From: Photorhabdus noenieputensis | GTDB lineage: Bacteria; Pseudomonadota; Gammaproteobacteria; Enterobacterales; Enterobacteriaceae | NCBI RefSeq assembly: GCF_018448935.1 | Contig: NZ_RCWC01000013.1 | Coordinates: 1-32,269, forward strand | Length of the DNA stretch: 32,269 nucleotides | Direction of reading: 5' to 3' | Shown: positions 15,846 through 22,764 of the stretch, piece by piece | Layout of the letters: the number at the start of each line of letters is the position of its first letter | Numbering within the stretch: the first letter of the stretch is position 1 | Made by a program: the position numbers and the translations under genes | The notes under the pieces: model-generated | The model's input: the letters and a program-made list of their open reading frames with translations, nothing else | Told to the model about the DNA's origin: nothing | Database searches by the model: none

Positions 15846-16868
15846 ATGAAACGATATTTATGGTTATTAATTTATCCTCTATTTTTACTAAGTAGCTATA
15901 ATTCATACGCTGACTGTGAATTAGCCCCAAAAGCAAAAATTGCCAACTTAGCATTTAATTTAAATAATTTTAAACTGAGTTTTAATACAGATAATACGAA
16001 AAGTATTTATGTAACAACTTTCAGTGCTGCCCAGATAGCTAATGAAATGGGTATTAGTGTAAAAGACCCGATTTTTTCATGTGATGAAGACAATGTATCA
16101 CTAATGTTTGGTGACAGTGTTCTCCACGGAGTAAAATCAATTAAAACTCCACATGGTTCAGGAGGATTAGAGATAATCCCAAATAGGTTATACTTATATT
16201 TTACTATCTCAGGGGGAGAAATCGGTGACAAAGGATATCCTCAAACAGATGGTTCTAATTACTCATATAATCTGGGAACAAGAAGAAACATTACCTGGGA
16301 AGATATAGGCGGTATTAGTATCTATCTTTATAAAACAGGAGCAATTGATATACCAAAAACATTCTCTAATGGCATAATGTTTAAATTAGTAGCATTAGGG
16401 AGAAGAAGTACAAACTTAATATCAATAAGGCATTCAGGTTTATATAGATTTAAGGCTACTGGCTGTATGACAACAGCCTCAACACCGAAAGTAGATTTTG
16501 GTAATATTCCCAGTTATTTATTTAAAGGAAAAGGAACAACTGCTGGTCATGCTGATTTTAATATCGGTATTGAATGTACAGAAAAAATTAAACCTACAAT
16601 TACATTTTCAGCAAGAACAATCAGTGGCGCACCAGAGAGTATTATTCAATTAAACAGAGCTAATGCAACAAATACAGCAAAAGGGGTTGGTGTGCAAATC
16701 TTATATATGGGAACGCCTGTTCCTATTGGGAAACCATTTGTTGTCGGTTATTCTAACAGGGATTCTCGTTATAATTTACCTTTCACTGCCCGCTATTACC
16801 AAACCGGTGATAGAATAACAGGTGGAAAAGCTAACGCAATAGCACATTTTACCGTTCAATATGAGTGA
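15846..16868 (+). CDS. Two-domain fimbrial tip adhesin
   Basis: Start chosen at ATG 15846, which follows AGGAA (15836-15840) by five bases and gives a signal peptide MKRYLWLLIYPLFLLSSYNS cut before DCELAP. An upstream in-frame ATG (15819) lies inside the ERIC repeat. The 340-aa length, twice a pilin, fits a tip adhesin. An N-terminal receptor-binding domain of about 180 aa has its own Cys pair (DCELAP and FSCDED) but no recognised lectin signature. The pilin domain then runs from GCMTTASTPKVDFGNIPSYL through FNIGIECTEK to AIAHFTVQYE, with a near-terminal Tyr. It would sit at the fimbrial tip, and the ligand is unknown. It is last in the operon. Confidence 0.85.
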   Translation: MKRYLWLLIYPLFLLSSYNSYADCELAPKAKIANLAFNLNNFKLSFNTDNTKSIYVTTFSAAQIANEMGISVKDPIFSCDEDNVSLMFGDSVLHGVKSIKTPHGSGGLEIIPNRLYLYFTISGGEIGDKGYPQTDGSNYSYNLGTRRNITWEDIGGISIYLYKTGAIDIPKTFSNGIMFKLVALGRRSTNLISIRHSGLYRFKATGCMTTASTPKVDFGNIPSYLFKGKGTTAGHADFNIGIECTEKIKPTITFSARTISGAPESIIQLNRANATNTAKGVGVQILYMGTPVPIGKPFVVGYSNRDSRYNLPFTARYYQTGDRITGGKANAIAHFTVQYE

Positions 16869-16913
16869 TATTAAGTATAGACTGTGTAGCATTCTCTTAT
16901 CTGGGTAATCAAC

Positions 16914-17657
16914 ATGGAACAAACAGTTATACACGCCAATCAAGCATCACTGCCCAAACATGGCAGTAGATTTATGACTCAAATCGAGTATGGAACGGTT
17001 ATTAAATATCCTCAAGTGCATTTCTGGCAAGCTCGTTTTGAACTTTCACATTATCACGATGAATTGTTCAATCAATTAAATCTCCCCTTCCCTGACACAT
17101 TAACTAAAGCCGTCAAGAAGCGGCGGGCTGAATATCTGGCGGCACGCTATTGCGCCAGACAACTTTTAGCGCAATTCGGGCAACCGGAATTTAATTTGAC
17201 CTCTGGTCATGATCGCGCTCCAATCTGGCCGACAGGTATTTGCGGTTCTGTTTCTCATTCAACTTATTGTGCAATTGTGTTGGCTGCACCGCAAACTCAT
17301 AACCGATTAATTGGTGTTGATGTAGAAGCTATCGTCGATCGTCAAAATATGGATGAAATCACAAAAATGATTGTGAATGACAGGGAAATTCAACTTCTGA
17401 AACATTGTCATTTACCACTTGAACAAGCATTTACCCTTGCCTTTTCGGTAAAAGAGAGTTTGTATAAAGCACTTTATCCACAAGTAAAACGGTTCTTTGG
17501 CTTTGAAGCGGCTGAAATTACTGCCCTATCCCTGGAAAATAATGAAATAACATTAGTGTTGCGGGAAACTCTCACCGATCATTACCCAACAGGTACAATA
17601 TTTCGTGGGCAATTTATTATCTACCCACAGGAAATATTAACGCTAATTATTCAATAG
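16914..17657 (+). CDS. ngrA: 4'-Phosphopantetheinyl transferase (EntD/NgrA type)
   Basis: 247 aa. The Sfp/EntD superfamily motifs are all present: RRAEYLAARYCARQLL (70-85), GSVSHS (111-116, acid and CoA contact), GVDVE (134-138, metal-binding Asp/Glu) and FSVKESLYK (177-185, catalytic Lys/Glu helix). The enzyme moves phosphopantetheine from CoA onto carrier domains of NRPS, PKS or siderophore synthases in the cytoplasm. The closest known relative I can name is Photorhabdus NgrA, reported as essential for supporting nematode growth. The symbol rests on overall likeness and presumed genus. The Shine-Dalgarno is weak (GGGT). It starts 45 bp after the adhesin stop, so it may be transcribed from the fimbrial operon. 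An NRPS relic elsewhere in the window is a possible former client. Confidence 0.85.
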   Translation: MEQTVIHANQASLPKHGSRFMTQIEYGTVIKYPQVHFWQARFELSHYHDELFNQLNLPFPDTLTKAVKKRRAEYLAARYCARQLLAQFGQPEFNLTSGHDRAPIWPTGICGSVSHSTYCAIVLAAPQTHNRLIGVDVEAIVDRQNMDEITKMIVNDREIQLLKHCHLPLEQAFTLAFSVKESLYKALYPQVKRFFGFEAAEITALSLENNEITLVLRETLTDHYPTGTIFRGQFIIYPQEILTLIIQ

Positions 17658-17668
17658 CTAAAACTGAT

Positions 17669-17692
17669 AATTGCTGATTTTGCTCAGCAATT
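17669..17692. terminator. Bidirectional hairpin between ngrA and hpaR
   Basis: AATTGCTGA (17669-17677) pairs perfectly with TCAGCAATT (17684-17692) across TTTTGC. It lies 11 bp after the ngrA stop and 41 bp beyond the stop of the convergent hpaR, so it probably ends both transcripts. Confidence 0.65.
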
Positions 17693-17733
17693 TCACTATT
17701 ATTCATTACCATCATTTTCAATAAAGATGCTAT

Positions 17734-18180
17734 TTACTTAATATCCTTTTCTGTATTTATCAGTGAGTTATTGCCCACAGCAATTAATTCCTCCAACAAA
17801 GCTGAAAGCTGAACCAATTTTTCCGGCGAAAAGGCTTTTTCAATAGCCTGATATCCCTGCTCCACCTGCTCTTTCGCCTTTTCATAAAGTTTCTGACCAT
17901 CCGGTGTTAAAGAAACATAAAGTTTGCGCTGGTCATTCATCGGTTTAAGACGAAAGATCAAGCCATCACGCTCCATGCGAGTCAATATCCCAGTCAAACT
18001 TGGGCGAAGAATACAGGTCTGGCAAGATAAATCATAAAAATCAATCGACCGATTATCAGACAGTACACGGATAATACGCCACTGCTGTTCAGTCAAATTA
18101 TGACTCTTAAGGATTGGGCGAAAAAAACCCATCGCGGTTTCTCGCGCCTGAAGTAATGCAATTGTCAGAGATTCATGCAT
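17734..18180 (-). CDS. hpaR: MarR-family repressor of homoprotocatechuate degradation
   Basis: 148 aa, the usual HpaR length. The start LTIALLQARETAMGFFRPIL and LTEQQWRIIRVLSDN are characteristic of HpaR, leading into the winged helix. DFYDLSCQTCILRPSLTGIL with TRMERDGLIFR forms the recognition helix and wing, and NDQRKLYVSLTPDGQKLYEK is the second wing strand. In E. coli HpaR represses the meta-cleavage operon and its own gene until 4-hydroxyphenylacetate or related aromatics bind. Here it is divergent from hpaG1 across a 386-bp regulatory gap, the same layout as in E. coli. No lesions are seen. Confidence 0.93.
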   Translation of the reverse strand: MHESLTIALLQARETAMGFFRPILKSHNLTEQQWRIIRVLSDNRSIDFYDLSCQTCILRPSLTGILTRMERDGLIFRLKPMNDQRKLYVSLTPDGQKLYEKAKEQVEQGYQAIEKAFSPEKLVQLSALLEELIAVGNNSLINTEKDIK

Positions 18181-18440
18181 GGGTAATGAAGGCTCTTATT
18201 TTAGTTAATCACTGATTTACTCTCTGTTGAAAGTATTATCTCACTCTATAACCACAATAAAAAAGACTAGCACGTCCCTCAGTCAACCACAAAGAAAAAA
18301 TCATAAAAATATTAATAAGTAAACAAAAATAAACTCTGAAAATCAGGTTAATAAAAGGTTAATACAGGAGCAATCACTTTACTCACAAAAAGATTAACAT
18401 ACTGATTAATAATGATAAAAAATAAATTTAGCAGAGATAT

Positions 18441-18456
18441 TGTTACTGAGATCACA
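18441..18456. promoter_or_regulatory. CRP-like binding site
   Basis: TGTTA-CTGAGA-TCACA matches the CRP consensus TGTGA-N6-TCACA with one mismatch, and the flanks (ATAT... and ...ATTA) also fit. If the -10 box is TATTAA at 18507-18512, the site is centred about 70 bp upstream of the start, a class I-type position. Catabolite control of the hpa operon by CRP is established in E. coli. Confidence 0.6.
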
Positions 18457-18483
18457 ATTAAAATTAACAAACACATTAACATA

Positions 18484-18524
18484 TTGCAACAGTGCGTCTT
18501 GTGGTTTATTAATATATTAATAAA
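18484..18524 (+). promoter_or_regulatory. Predicted hpaG promoter overlapping a 20-bp palindrome
   Basis: TTGCAA (18484-18489) and TATTAA (18507-18512) are separated by 17 bp. The -10 box lies inside TTTATTAATA/TATTAATAAA, a perfect palindrome at 18505-18524. It is flanked by an outer GTGGTTT/AAACCAC inverted repeat that begins at 18501 and ends at 18540. A repressor bound here would block RNA polymerase, so it is my first choice for the HpaR operator. Confidence 0.5.
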
Positions 18525-18566
18525 TGCATCTTAAAACCACCCGTTTAAGTTCATGAGGAATCGTTA

Positions 18567-19199
18567 ATGAAAGGCACTGTCTTCGCCGTAGCCCTCAACC
18601 ATCAGAGCCAGGTAGATTGCTGGCATGACTCATTTCAGCAAGCACCTTATAACACCTTACCTAAAACACCGGTGTGGTTTATTAAACCACGGAATACCGT
18701 TATCACCTCCGGTGAAGCGATTCCCCATCCTGTAGGTGAAGAGGTTCAAAGTGGTGCAACTCTGGCATTAATAATAGGTAAAACCGCCCGCAAAGTTGCC
18801 ATTGAAAATGCGGCCGAATATATCGCAGGTTATGCATTAGCTAATGAAGTCAGCCTGCCTGAAACCGCTTTCTATCGTCCGGCAATAAAAGCTAAGTGCC
18901 GCGATGGTTTTTGCCCTATAGGCCAAATGACTCATCCTGAATCAATTGATGCGTTAGATATCATTACCGAAATCAATGGTCAGGAAGTCGATCGCTGGTC
19001 AACAACCGATCTGGTGCGTTCAGCCACGGAATTAGTTGCAGCATTAAGTGATTTCGCAACCCTCAAAGAAGGAGATGTGATCCTGCTTGGGACTCCACAC
19101 CAACGTGTTGCTATCAAACCGGGCAATAAAGTTGTTATTCGGGCAGCAGGTTTCCCATCACTGGAAAATCAGGTTGTGCAAGCGGGAGAAGAAGCATGA
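18567..19199 (+). CDS. hpaG1: HPA degradation isomerase/decarboxylase, N-terminal subunit (HpaG1)
   Basis: 210 aa, aligning by eye with the N-terminal half of E. coli HpaG: MKGTVFAVALNHQSQVDCWH, VWFIKPRNTV, AEYIAGYALANEVSLPE, YRPAIKAKCRDGFCPIG and GDVILLGTP. The family is FAH/HHED-type. Together the two halves decarboxylate 5-oxopent-3-ene-1,2,5-tricarboxylate and isomerise the product in the homoprotocatechuate pathway. In this half the metal-binding acidic residues are not conserved: GATLALIIG stands where the other half has YEAELVVVIG. It is probably structural or only indirectly catalytic. Its TGA overlaps the next ATG by 4 bp (ATGA). First gene of the operon. Confidence 0.92.
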   Translation: MKGTVFAVALNHQSQVDCWHDSFQQAPYNTLPKTPVWFIKPRNTVITSGEAIPHPVGEEVQSGATLALIIGKTARKVAIENAAEYIAGYALANEVSLPETAFYRPAIKAKCRDGFCPIGQMTHPESIDALDIITEINGQEVDRWSTTDLVRSATELVAALSDFATLKEGDVILLGTPHQRVAIKPGNKVVIRAAGFPSLENQVVQAGEEA

Positions 19200-19957
19200 A
19201 ACACGCAAGAATTCACTATCAAGGTTGCGATTTGATCGTTACTGTCGATGAACAGGAAAATGTCTGCCTGCCAGACGGCAGCAAAATCAGCGGCGAATCT
19301 GTTCAGTGGTTGCCACCTGCAAACGGCACCCTGTTTGCCCTCGGTTTGAATTATGCCGATCACGCCACTGAGCTGGAATTTAAGCCCCCCCAAGAACCAC
19401 TGGTTTTTATCAAGGCCGCCAATACCCTGACCGGTCATCGTCAGGTTTCCGTTCGCCCTGATAATGTGGAATATATGCATTATGAAGCCGAGCTGGTTGT
19501 TGTCATCGGCAAAACCGCCCACAAAGTCGCCAAAGAGCATGCTATGGATTACGTTGCCGGATACACCGTCTGTAACGATTACGCCATCCGTGACTATCTG
19601 GAAAACTACTATCGCCCTAATCTCCGGGTAAAAAGCCGCGATACATTGACTCCGATCGGTCCGTGGTTCATCGATAAAGAAGATGTACCCGATCCGCATA
19701 ATCTGACATTAAGCACCTGGGTTAATGGTGAATTGCGTCAACGCGGTACAACCGCTGATCTGATCTTCAATATTCCGTTCTTGATCGCTTATCTAAGCGA
19801 CTTTATGACGTTGCAACCGGGAGACATGATCGCCACCGGTACGCCAAAAGGGTTATCCGATGTGGTACCGGGAGATGAAGTTATTGTTGAAGTTGAAGGT
19901 GTTGGGCGTCTGGTTAACCGTATTGTCAGCCAGCAAGAGTATGAGGAGAGTCTGTAA
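19196..19957 (+). CDS. hpaG2: HPA degradation isomerase/decarboxylase, C-terminal subunit (HpaG2)
   Basis: 253 aa, corresponding to the C-terminal half of E. coli HpaG plus a short N-terminal strand region. The FAH-fold core is GTLFALGLNYADHATELEFK, YMHYEAELVVVIGKTAHKV with Glu97 and Glu99, and GYTVCNDYAIRDYLENYYRP with Asp128. These three acidic residues are the expected divalent-metal ligands. GDMIATGTPKGLSDVVPGDE is the conserved C-terminal loop. It carries the active site for decarboxylation/isomerisation. In E. coli this half is fused to HpaG1, while here it is a separate gene translationally coupled by a 4-bp overlap. The stop overlaps the start of hpaE by 1 bp. Confidence 0.92.
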   Translation: MKHARIHYQGCDLIVTVDEQENVCLPDGSKISGESVQWLPPANGTLFALGLNYADHATELEFKPPQEPLVFIKAANTLTGHRQVSVRPDNVEYMHYEAELVVVIGKTAHKVAKEHAMDYVAGYTVCNDYAIRDYLENYYRPNLRVKSRDTLTPIGPWFIDKEDVPDPHNLTLSTWVNGELRQRGTTADLIFNIPFLIAYLSDFMTLQPGDMIATGTPKGLSDVVPGDEVIVEVEGVGRLVNRIVSQQEYEESL

Positions 19958-21423
19958 TGACCATAATTAACCATTGGATCAACGGCAAAAACGTCAGCAG
20001 TAAAACCTATTTTGAAACCACCAATCCTGCTACCGGCGAAGTGTTGGCTGAAGTCGCTGCCGGTGGTCAGGAAGAGATTGATCAAGCCGTCGCCGCCGCA
20101 AAGGAGGCATTCCCCAAATGGGCAGATCTGCCGATGAAAGAGCGTGCACGCCTGATGCGCCGTTTGGGTGATTTGATCGATGAGAATGTGCCTGAAATCG
20201 CCGCAATGGAAACCAAAGATACCGGTCTGCCCATTCATCAAACACAAAATGTCCTGATCCCACGCGCTTCTCACAACTTCAACTTCTTTGCTGAAATTTG
20301 TCAGCAAATGAACGGTCATACCTATCCCGTTGATGACAAGATGCTCAACTACACACTGGTGCAACCCGTTGGCGTTTGTGCGCTGATTTCTCCGTGGAAC
20401 GTGCCATTTATGACCGCTACCTGGAAGGTTGCCCCCTGTTTAGCGCTAGGTAACACCGCGGTGCTGAAAATGTCAGAACTTTCCCCATTAACCGCAAACC
20501 GTTTAGGAGAATTGGCACTAGAAGCCGGTATCCCTGCCGGTGTGTTGAATGTGGTTCAGGGATATGGTGCTACCGCCGGTGACGCGCTGGTGAAACATCA
20601 CGATGTACGCGCGGTTTCGTTTACCGGCGGCACAGTGACCGGTCGTCAGATTATGAAAAATGCCGGCCTGAAAAAATATTCAATGGAGCTAGGAGGAAAA
20701 TCTCCAGTTCTGATCTTTGAAGACGCGGATATTGAGCGAGCACTGGATGCCGCTCTGTTCACCATTTTTTCTATCAACGGTGAACGTTGTACCGCAGGTT
20801 CACGTATTTTTATTCAGGAAAGTATCTACCCTGAGTTTATTAAACGTTTTGCTGAACGCGCTAATCGTTTACGGGTGGGTGATCCACAAGATCCAAACAC
20901 TCAGATCGGCGCACTCATCAGCAAACCGCATTGGGAGAAAGTCTCCGGTTATATCCGCCTGGGAATAGAAGAAGGCGCAACGTTGTTGGCAGGCGGCCCA
21001 GATAAACCGATTGATTTACCGGCACACCTAAAAGATGGCCATTTCCTACGCCCAACGGTTCTGGCGGATGTTGATAACCGTATGCGAGTTGCTCAGGAGG
21101 AGATCTTCGGCCCTGTCGCCTGCCTGCTGCCATTCAAAGATGAAGCAGAAGGTCTGCGTCTGGCAAATGATGTGGAGTACGGTTTGGCTTCTTATATCTG
21201 GACGCAGGATGTCAGCAAAGTATTGCGTCTGTCCCGTAATATCGAAGCCGGCATGGTATTCGTCAACACCCAGAACGTCCGCGACCTGCGTCAACCATTC
21301 GGCGGCGTGAAAGCCTCCGGCACCGGCCGTGAAGGCGGTGAATACAGCTTTGAAGTGTTTGCTGAGATGAAAAACGTCTGTATCTCTATGGGAAATCACC
21401 CAATTCCGCGTTGGGGGATATAA
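19957..21423 (+). CDS. hpaE: 5-Carboxymethyl-2-hydroxymuconate semialdehyde dehydrogenase
   Basis: 488 aa, the same length as E. coli HpaE, and an aldehyde dehydrogenase throughout. INHWINGKNV and FETTNPATGEVLAEVAAGGQ open the protein. PVGVCALISPWNVPFMTATW is the NAD-binding region and SFTGGTVTGRQIM the glycine loop. MELGGKSPVLIFEDAD holds the general base Glu244, and SINGERCTAGSRIF the nucleophile Cys278. It oxidises the ring-cleavage product CHMS to the dicarboxylate with NAD+ in the cytoplasm. QEEIFGPVACLLPF and FGGVKASGTGREGG are intact near the C-terminus. It is coupled to hpaG2 by a 1-bp overlap. A 64-bp gap with a small hairpin follows before hpaD. Confidence 0.94.
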   Translation: MTIINHWINGKNVSSKTYFETTNPATGEVLAEVAAGGQEEIDQAVAAAKEAFPKWADLPMKERARLMRRLGDLIDENVPEIAAMETKDTGLPIHQTQNVLIPRASHNFNFFAEICQQMNGHTYPVDDKMLNYTLVQPVGVCALISPWNVPFMTATWKVAPCLALGNTAVLKMSELSPLTANRLGELALEAGIPAGVLNVVQGYGATAGDALVKHHDVRAVSFTGGTVTGRQIMKNAGLKKYSMELGGKSPVLIFEDADIERALDAALFTIFSINGERCTAGSRIFIQESIYPEFIKRFAERANRLRVGDPQDPNTQIGALISKPHWEKVSGYIRLGIEEGATLLAGGPDKPIDLPAHLKDGHFLRPTVLADVDNRMRVAQEEIFGPVACLLPFKDEAEGLRLANDVEYGLASYIWTQDVSKVLRLSRNIEAGMVFVNTQNVRDLRQPFGGVKASGTGREGGEYSFEVFAEMKNVCISMGNHPIPRWGI

Positions 21424-21443
21424 CCGTTTCATCAGCGTTAACC

Positions 21444-21465
21444 ACGGCGAATTCCGGTTCGCCGT
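21444..21465. repeat. Small GC-rich hairpin between hpaE and hpaD
   Basis: ACGGCGAA (21444-21451) pairs with TTCGCCGT (21458-21465) around TTCCGG. There is no T-run, so it is more likely a processing or stability element in the operon mRNA than a terminator. Confidence 0.5.
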
Positions 21466-21487
21466 CCTGATATCAAATGAGGATTTT

Positions 21488-22372
21488 ATGGGTAAGTTAG
21501 CGTTAGCAGCCAAAATTACACATGTGCCATCCATGTATCTGTCTGAACTACCGGGGAAACATCACGGTTGCCGTCAGGGAGCTATTGACGGTCACAAAGA
21601 GATTAGCCGCCGTTGCCGCGAAATGGGTGTCGATACCATTATTGTGTTTGATACGCACTGGCTGGTGAATAGTGCCTATCACATCAATTGCGCCGACCAT
21701 TTCTCCGGCATTTACACCAGTAATGAATTACCCCACTTTATCCGGGATATGAGTTATGAATATGACGGCAATCCTGAATTGGGACAAATGATCGCAGAAG
21801 AGGCGCGCAATGTCGGCGTTCGCGCTCAAGCGCATGAAATCCCAAGCCTGAAACTGGAGTACGGCACGCTGGTACCGATGCGTTACATGAACAGTGACCG
21901 GCATTTTAAAGTTGTCTCTGTCTCCGCATTCTGTACTGTCCATGCTTTTGAAGATAGTCGTCGTCTTGGGGAAGCGATTCTGAAAGCGATTGAGAAATAT
22001 GACGGTACCGTTGCTGTACTCGCCAGCGGTTCCCTTTCTCACCGCTTTATTGATGATCAACGCGCTGAAGAGGGCATGAACAGCTACACCCGAGAATTCG
22101 ATGAACAGATGGATCATCGGGTAGTTCAGCTCTGGAAAGAGGGCAAATTCAAACAATTCTGCAAGATGCTGCCGGAATATGCAGATTATTGTTATGGCGA
22201 AGGCAATATGCACGACACGGTGATGCTATTAGGTCTACTCGGTTGGGATAAATATGACGGTAAAGTGGAATTTCTGACTGAACTGTTTGCCAGTTCCGGT
22301 ACTGGGCAAGTCAACGCCGTATTCCCGCTACCTGATTACATCACCAACAGTCTATCCCCTGATTTGGAGTAA
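21488..22372 (+). CDS. hpaD: Homoprotocatechuate 2,3-dioxygenase
   Basis: 294 aa, a class III (LigB-type) extradiol dioxygenase. It is close to E. coli HpaD from the first residues (MGKLALAAKITHVPSMYLSE) through HGCRQGAIDGHKEISRRC, DTIIVFDTHWLVNSAYHINC and SGSLSHRFIDDQRAEEGMNS to YCYGEGNMHDTVMLLGLLGW. His residues in THVPS and THWL and the Glu-rich ISLxxEYG-type region (SLKLEYGTLVP) should bind the active-site metal. It opens 3,4-dihydroxyphenylacetate between C2 and C3 using O2. The protein ends FPLPDYITNSLSPDLE, slightly longer than the E. coli enzyme. ATG 21488 follows TGAGGA at good distance. hpaF follows after 3 bp. Confidence 0.94.
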   Translation: MGKLALAAKITHVPSMYLSELPGKHHGCRQGAIDGHKEISRRCREMGVDTIIVFDTHWLVNSAYHINCADHFSGIYTSNELPHFIRDMSYEYDGNPELGQMIAEEARNVGVRAQAHEIPSLKLEYGTLVPMRYMNSDRHFKVVSVSAFCTVHAFEDSRRLGEAILKAIEKYDGTVAVLASGSLSHRFIDDQRAEEGMNSYTREFDEQMDHRVVQLWKEGKFKQFCKMLPEYADYCYGEGNMHDTVMLLGLLGWDKYDGKVEFLTELFASSGTGQVNAVFPLPDYITNSLSPDLE

Positions 22373-22375
22373 CCT

Positions 22376-22762
22376 ATGCCACATTTTTATGCTGAATGTA
22401 CAGAAAATATCCGCGAACAAGCCAATTTGCCAGAGTTGTTTGCCAAAGTGAATCAGGCGCTGGCAGATACCGGCATTTTCCCATTAGGCGGCATACGTAG
22501 CCGCGCCATTTGGCTGGATACCTGGCAAATGGCCGACGGTAAACACGATTATGCATTCGTCCATATGACACTAAAAATCGGCGCAGGACGCAGCCTTGAA
22601 AGCCGTCAGCAGGTTGGTGAGATACTGTTCCCCCTGATCAAACAACATTTTGCCTCGCTGATGGCGCAACGTTACCTTGCTCTCTCTTTTACGATGGAAG
22701 AATTAGATCCGGTCTTGAACTACAAACAAAACAACGTCCACGCCTTGTTTCGTAAGGAGTAG
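22376..22762 (+). CDS. hpaF: 5-Carboxymethyl-2-hydroxymuconate delta-isomerase
   Basis: 128 aa of the tautomerase superfamily CHMI branch. It starts MPHFYAECTENI, so removal of Met exposes the catalytic Pro1. QANLPELFAKVNQALADTGI, FPLGGIRSRAIWLDTWQMAD and FVHMTLKIGAGRSLESRQQV follow the E. coli enzyme. It shifts a double bond in 5-carboxymethyl-2-hydroxymuconate before decarboxylation by HpaG. AACCT is the only sequence between the hpaD stop and this ATG, and the RBS lies inside hpaD (TTGGAG). Its TAG overlaps the alternative GTG of the next gene, so the genes are tightly packed. Confidence 0.93.
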   Translation: MPHFYAECTENIREQANLPELFAKVNQALADTGIFPLGGIRSRAIWLDTWQMADGKHDYAFVHMTLKIGAGRSLESRQQVGEILFPLIKQHFASLMAQRYLALSFTMEELDPVLNYKQNNVHALFRKE

Positions 22763-22764
22763 TG

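Larger units (their letters stand above)
18181..18566. promoter_or_regulatory. Divergent hpaR-hpaG1 control region
   Basis: A 386-bp AT-rich gap holding the start signals of both transcripts. Several TTAA(C/T)A-type motifs recur (for example around 18391-18410 and 18463-18481). The clearest elements are the CRP-like site at 18441 and the promoter/palindrome at 18484-18524, listed separately. AGGA ahead of ATG 18567 is the hpaG1 Shine-Dalgarno. Confidence 0.6.

Noticed and set aside
19169..19699. 176-codon leftward frame across hpaG2
   Set aside because: Antisense to a clearly identified FAH-family gene. Long antisense frames are common in GC-richer coding DNA.
21728..22213. 161-codon leftward frame across hpaD
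   Set aside because: Antisense shadow of the dioxygenase gene.
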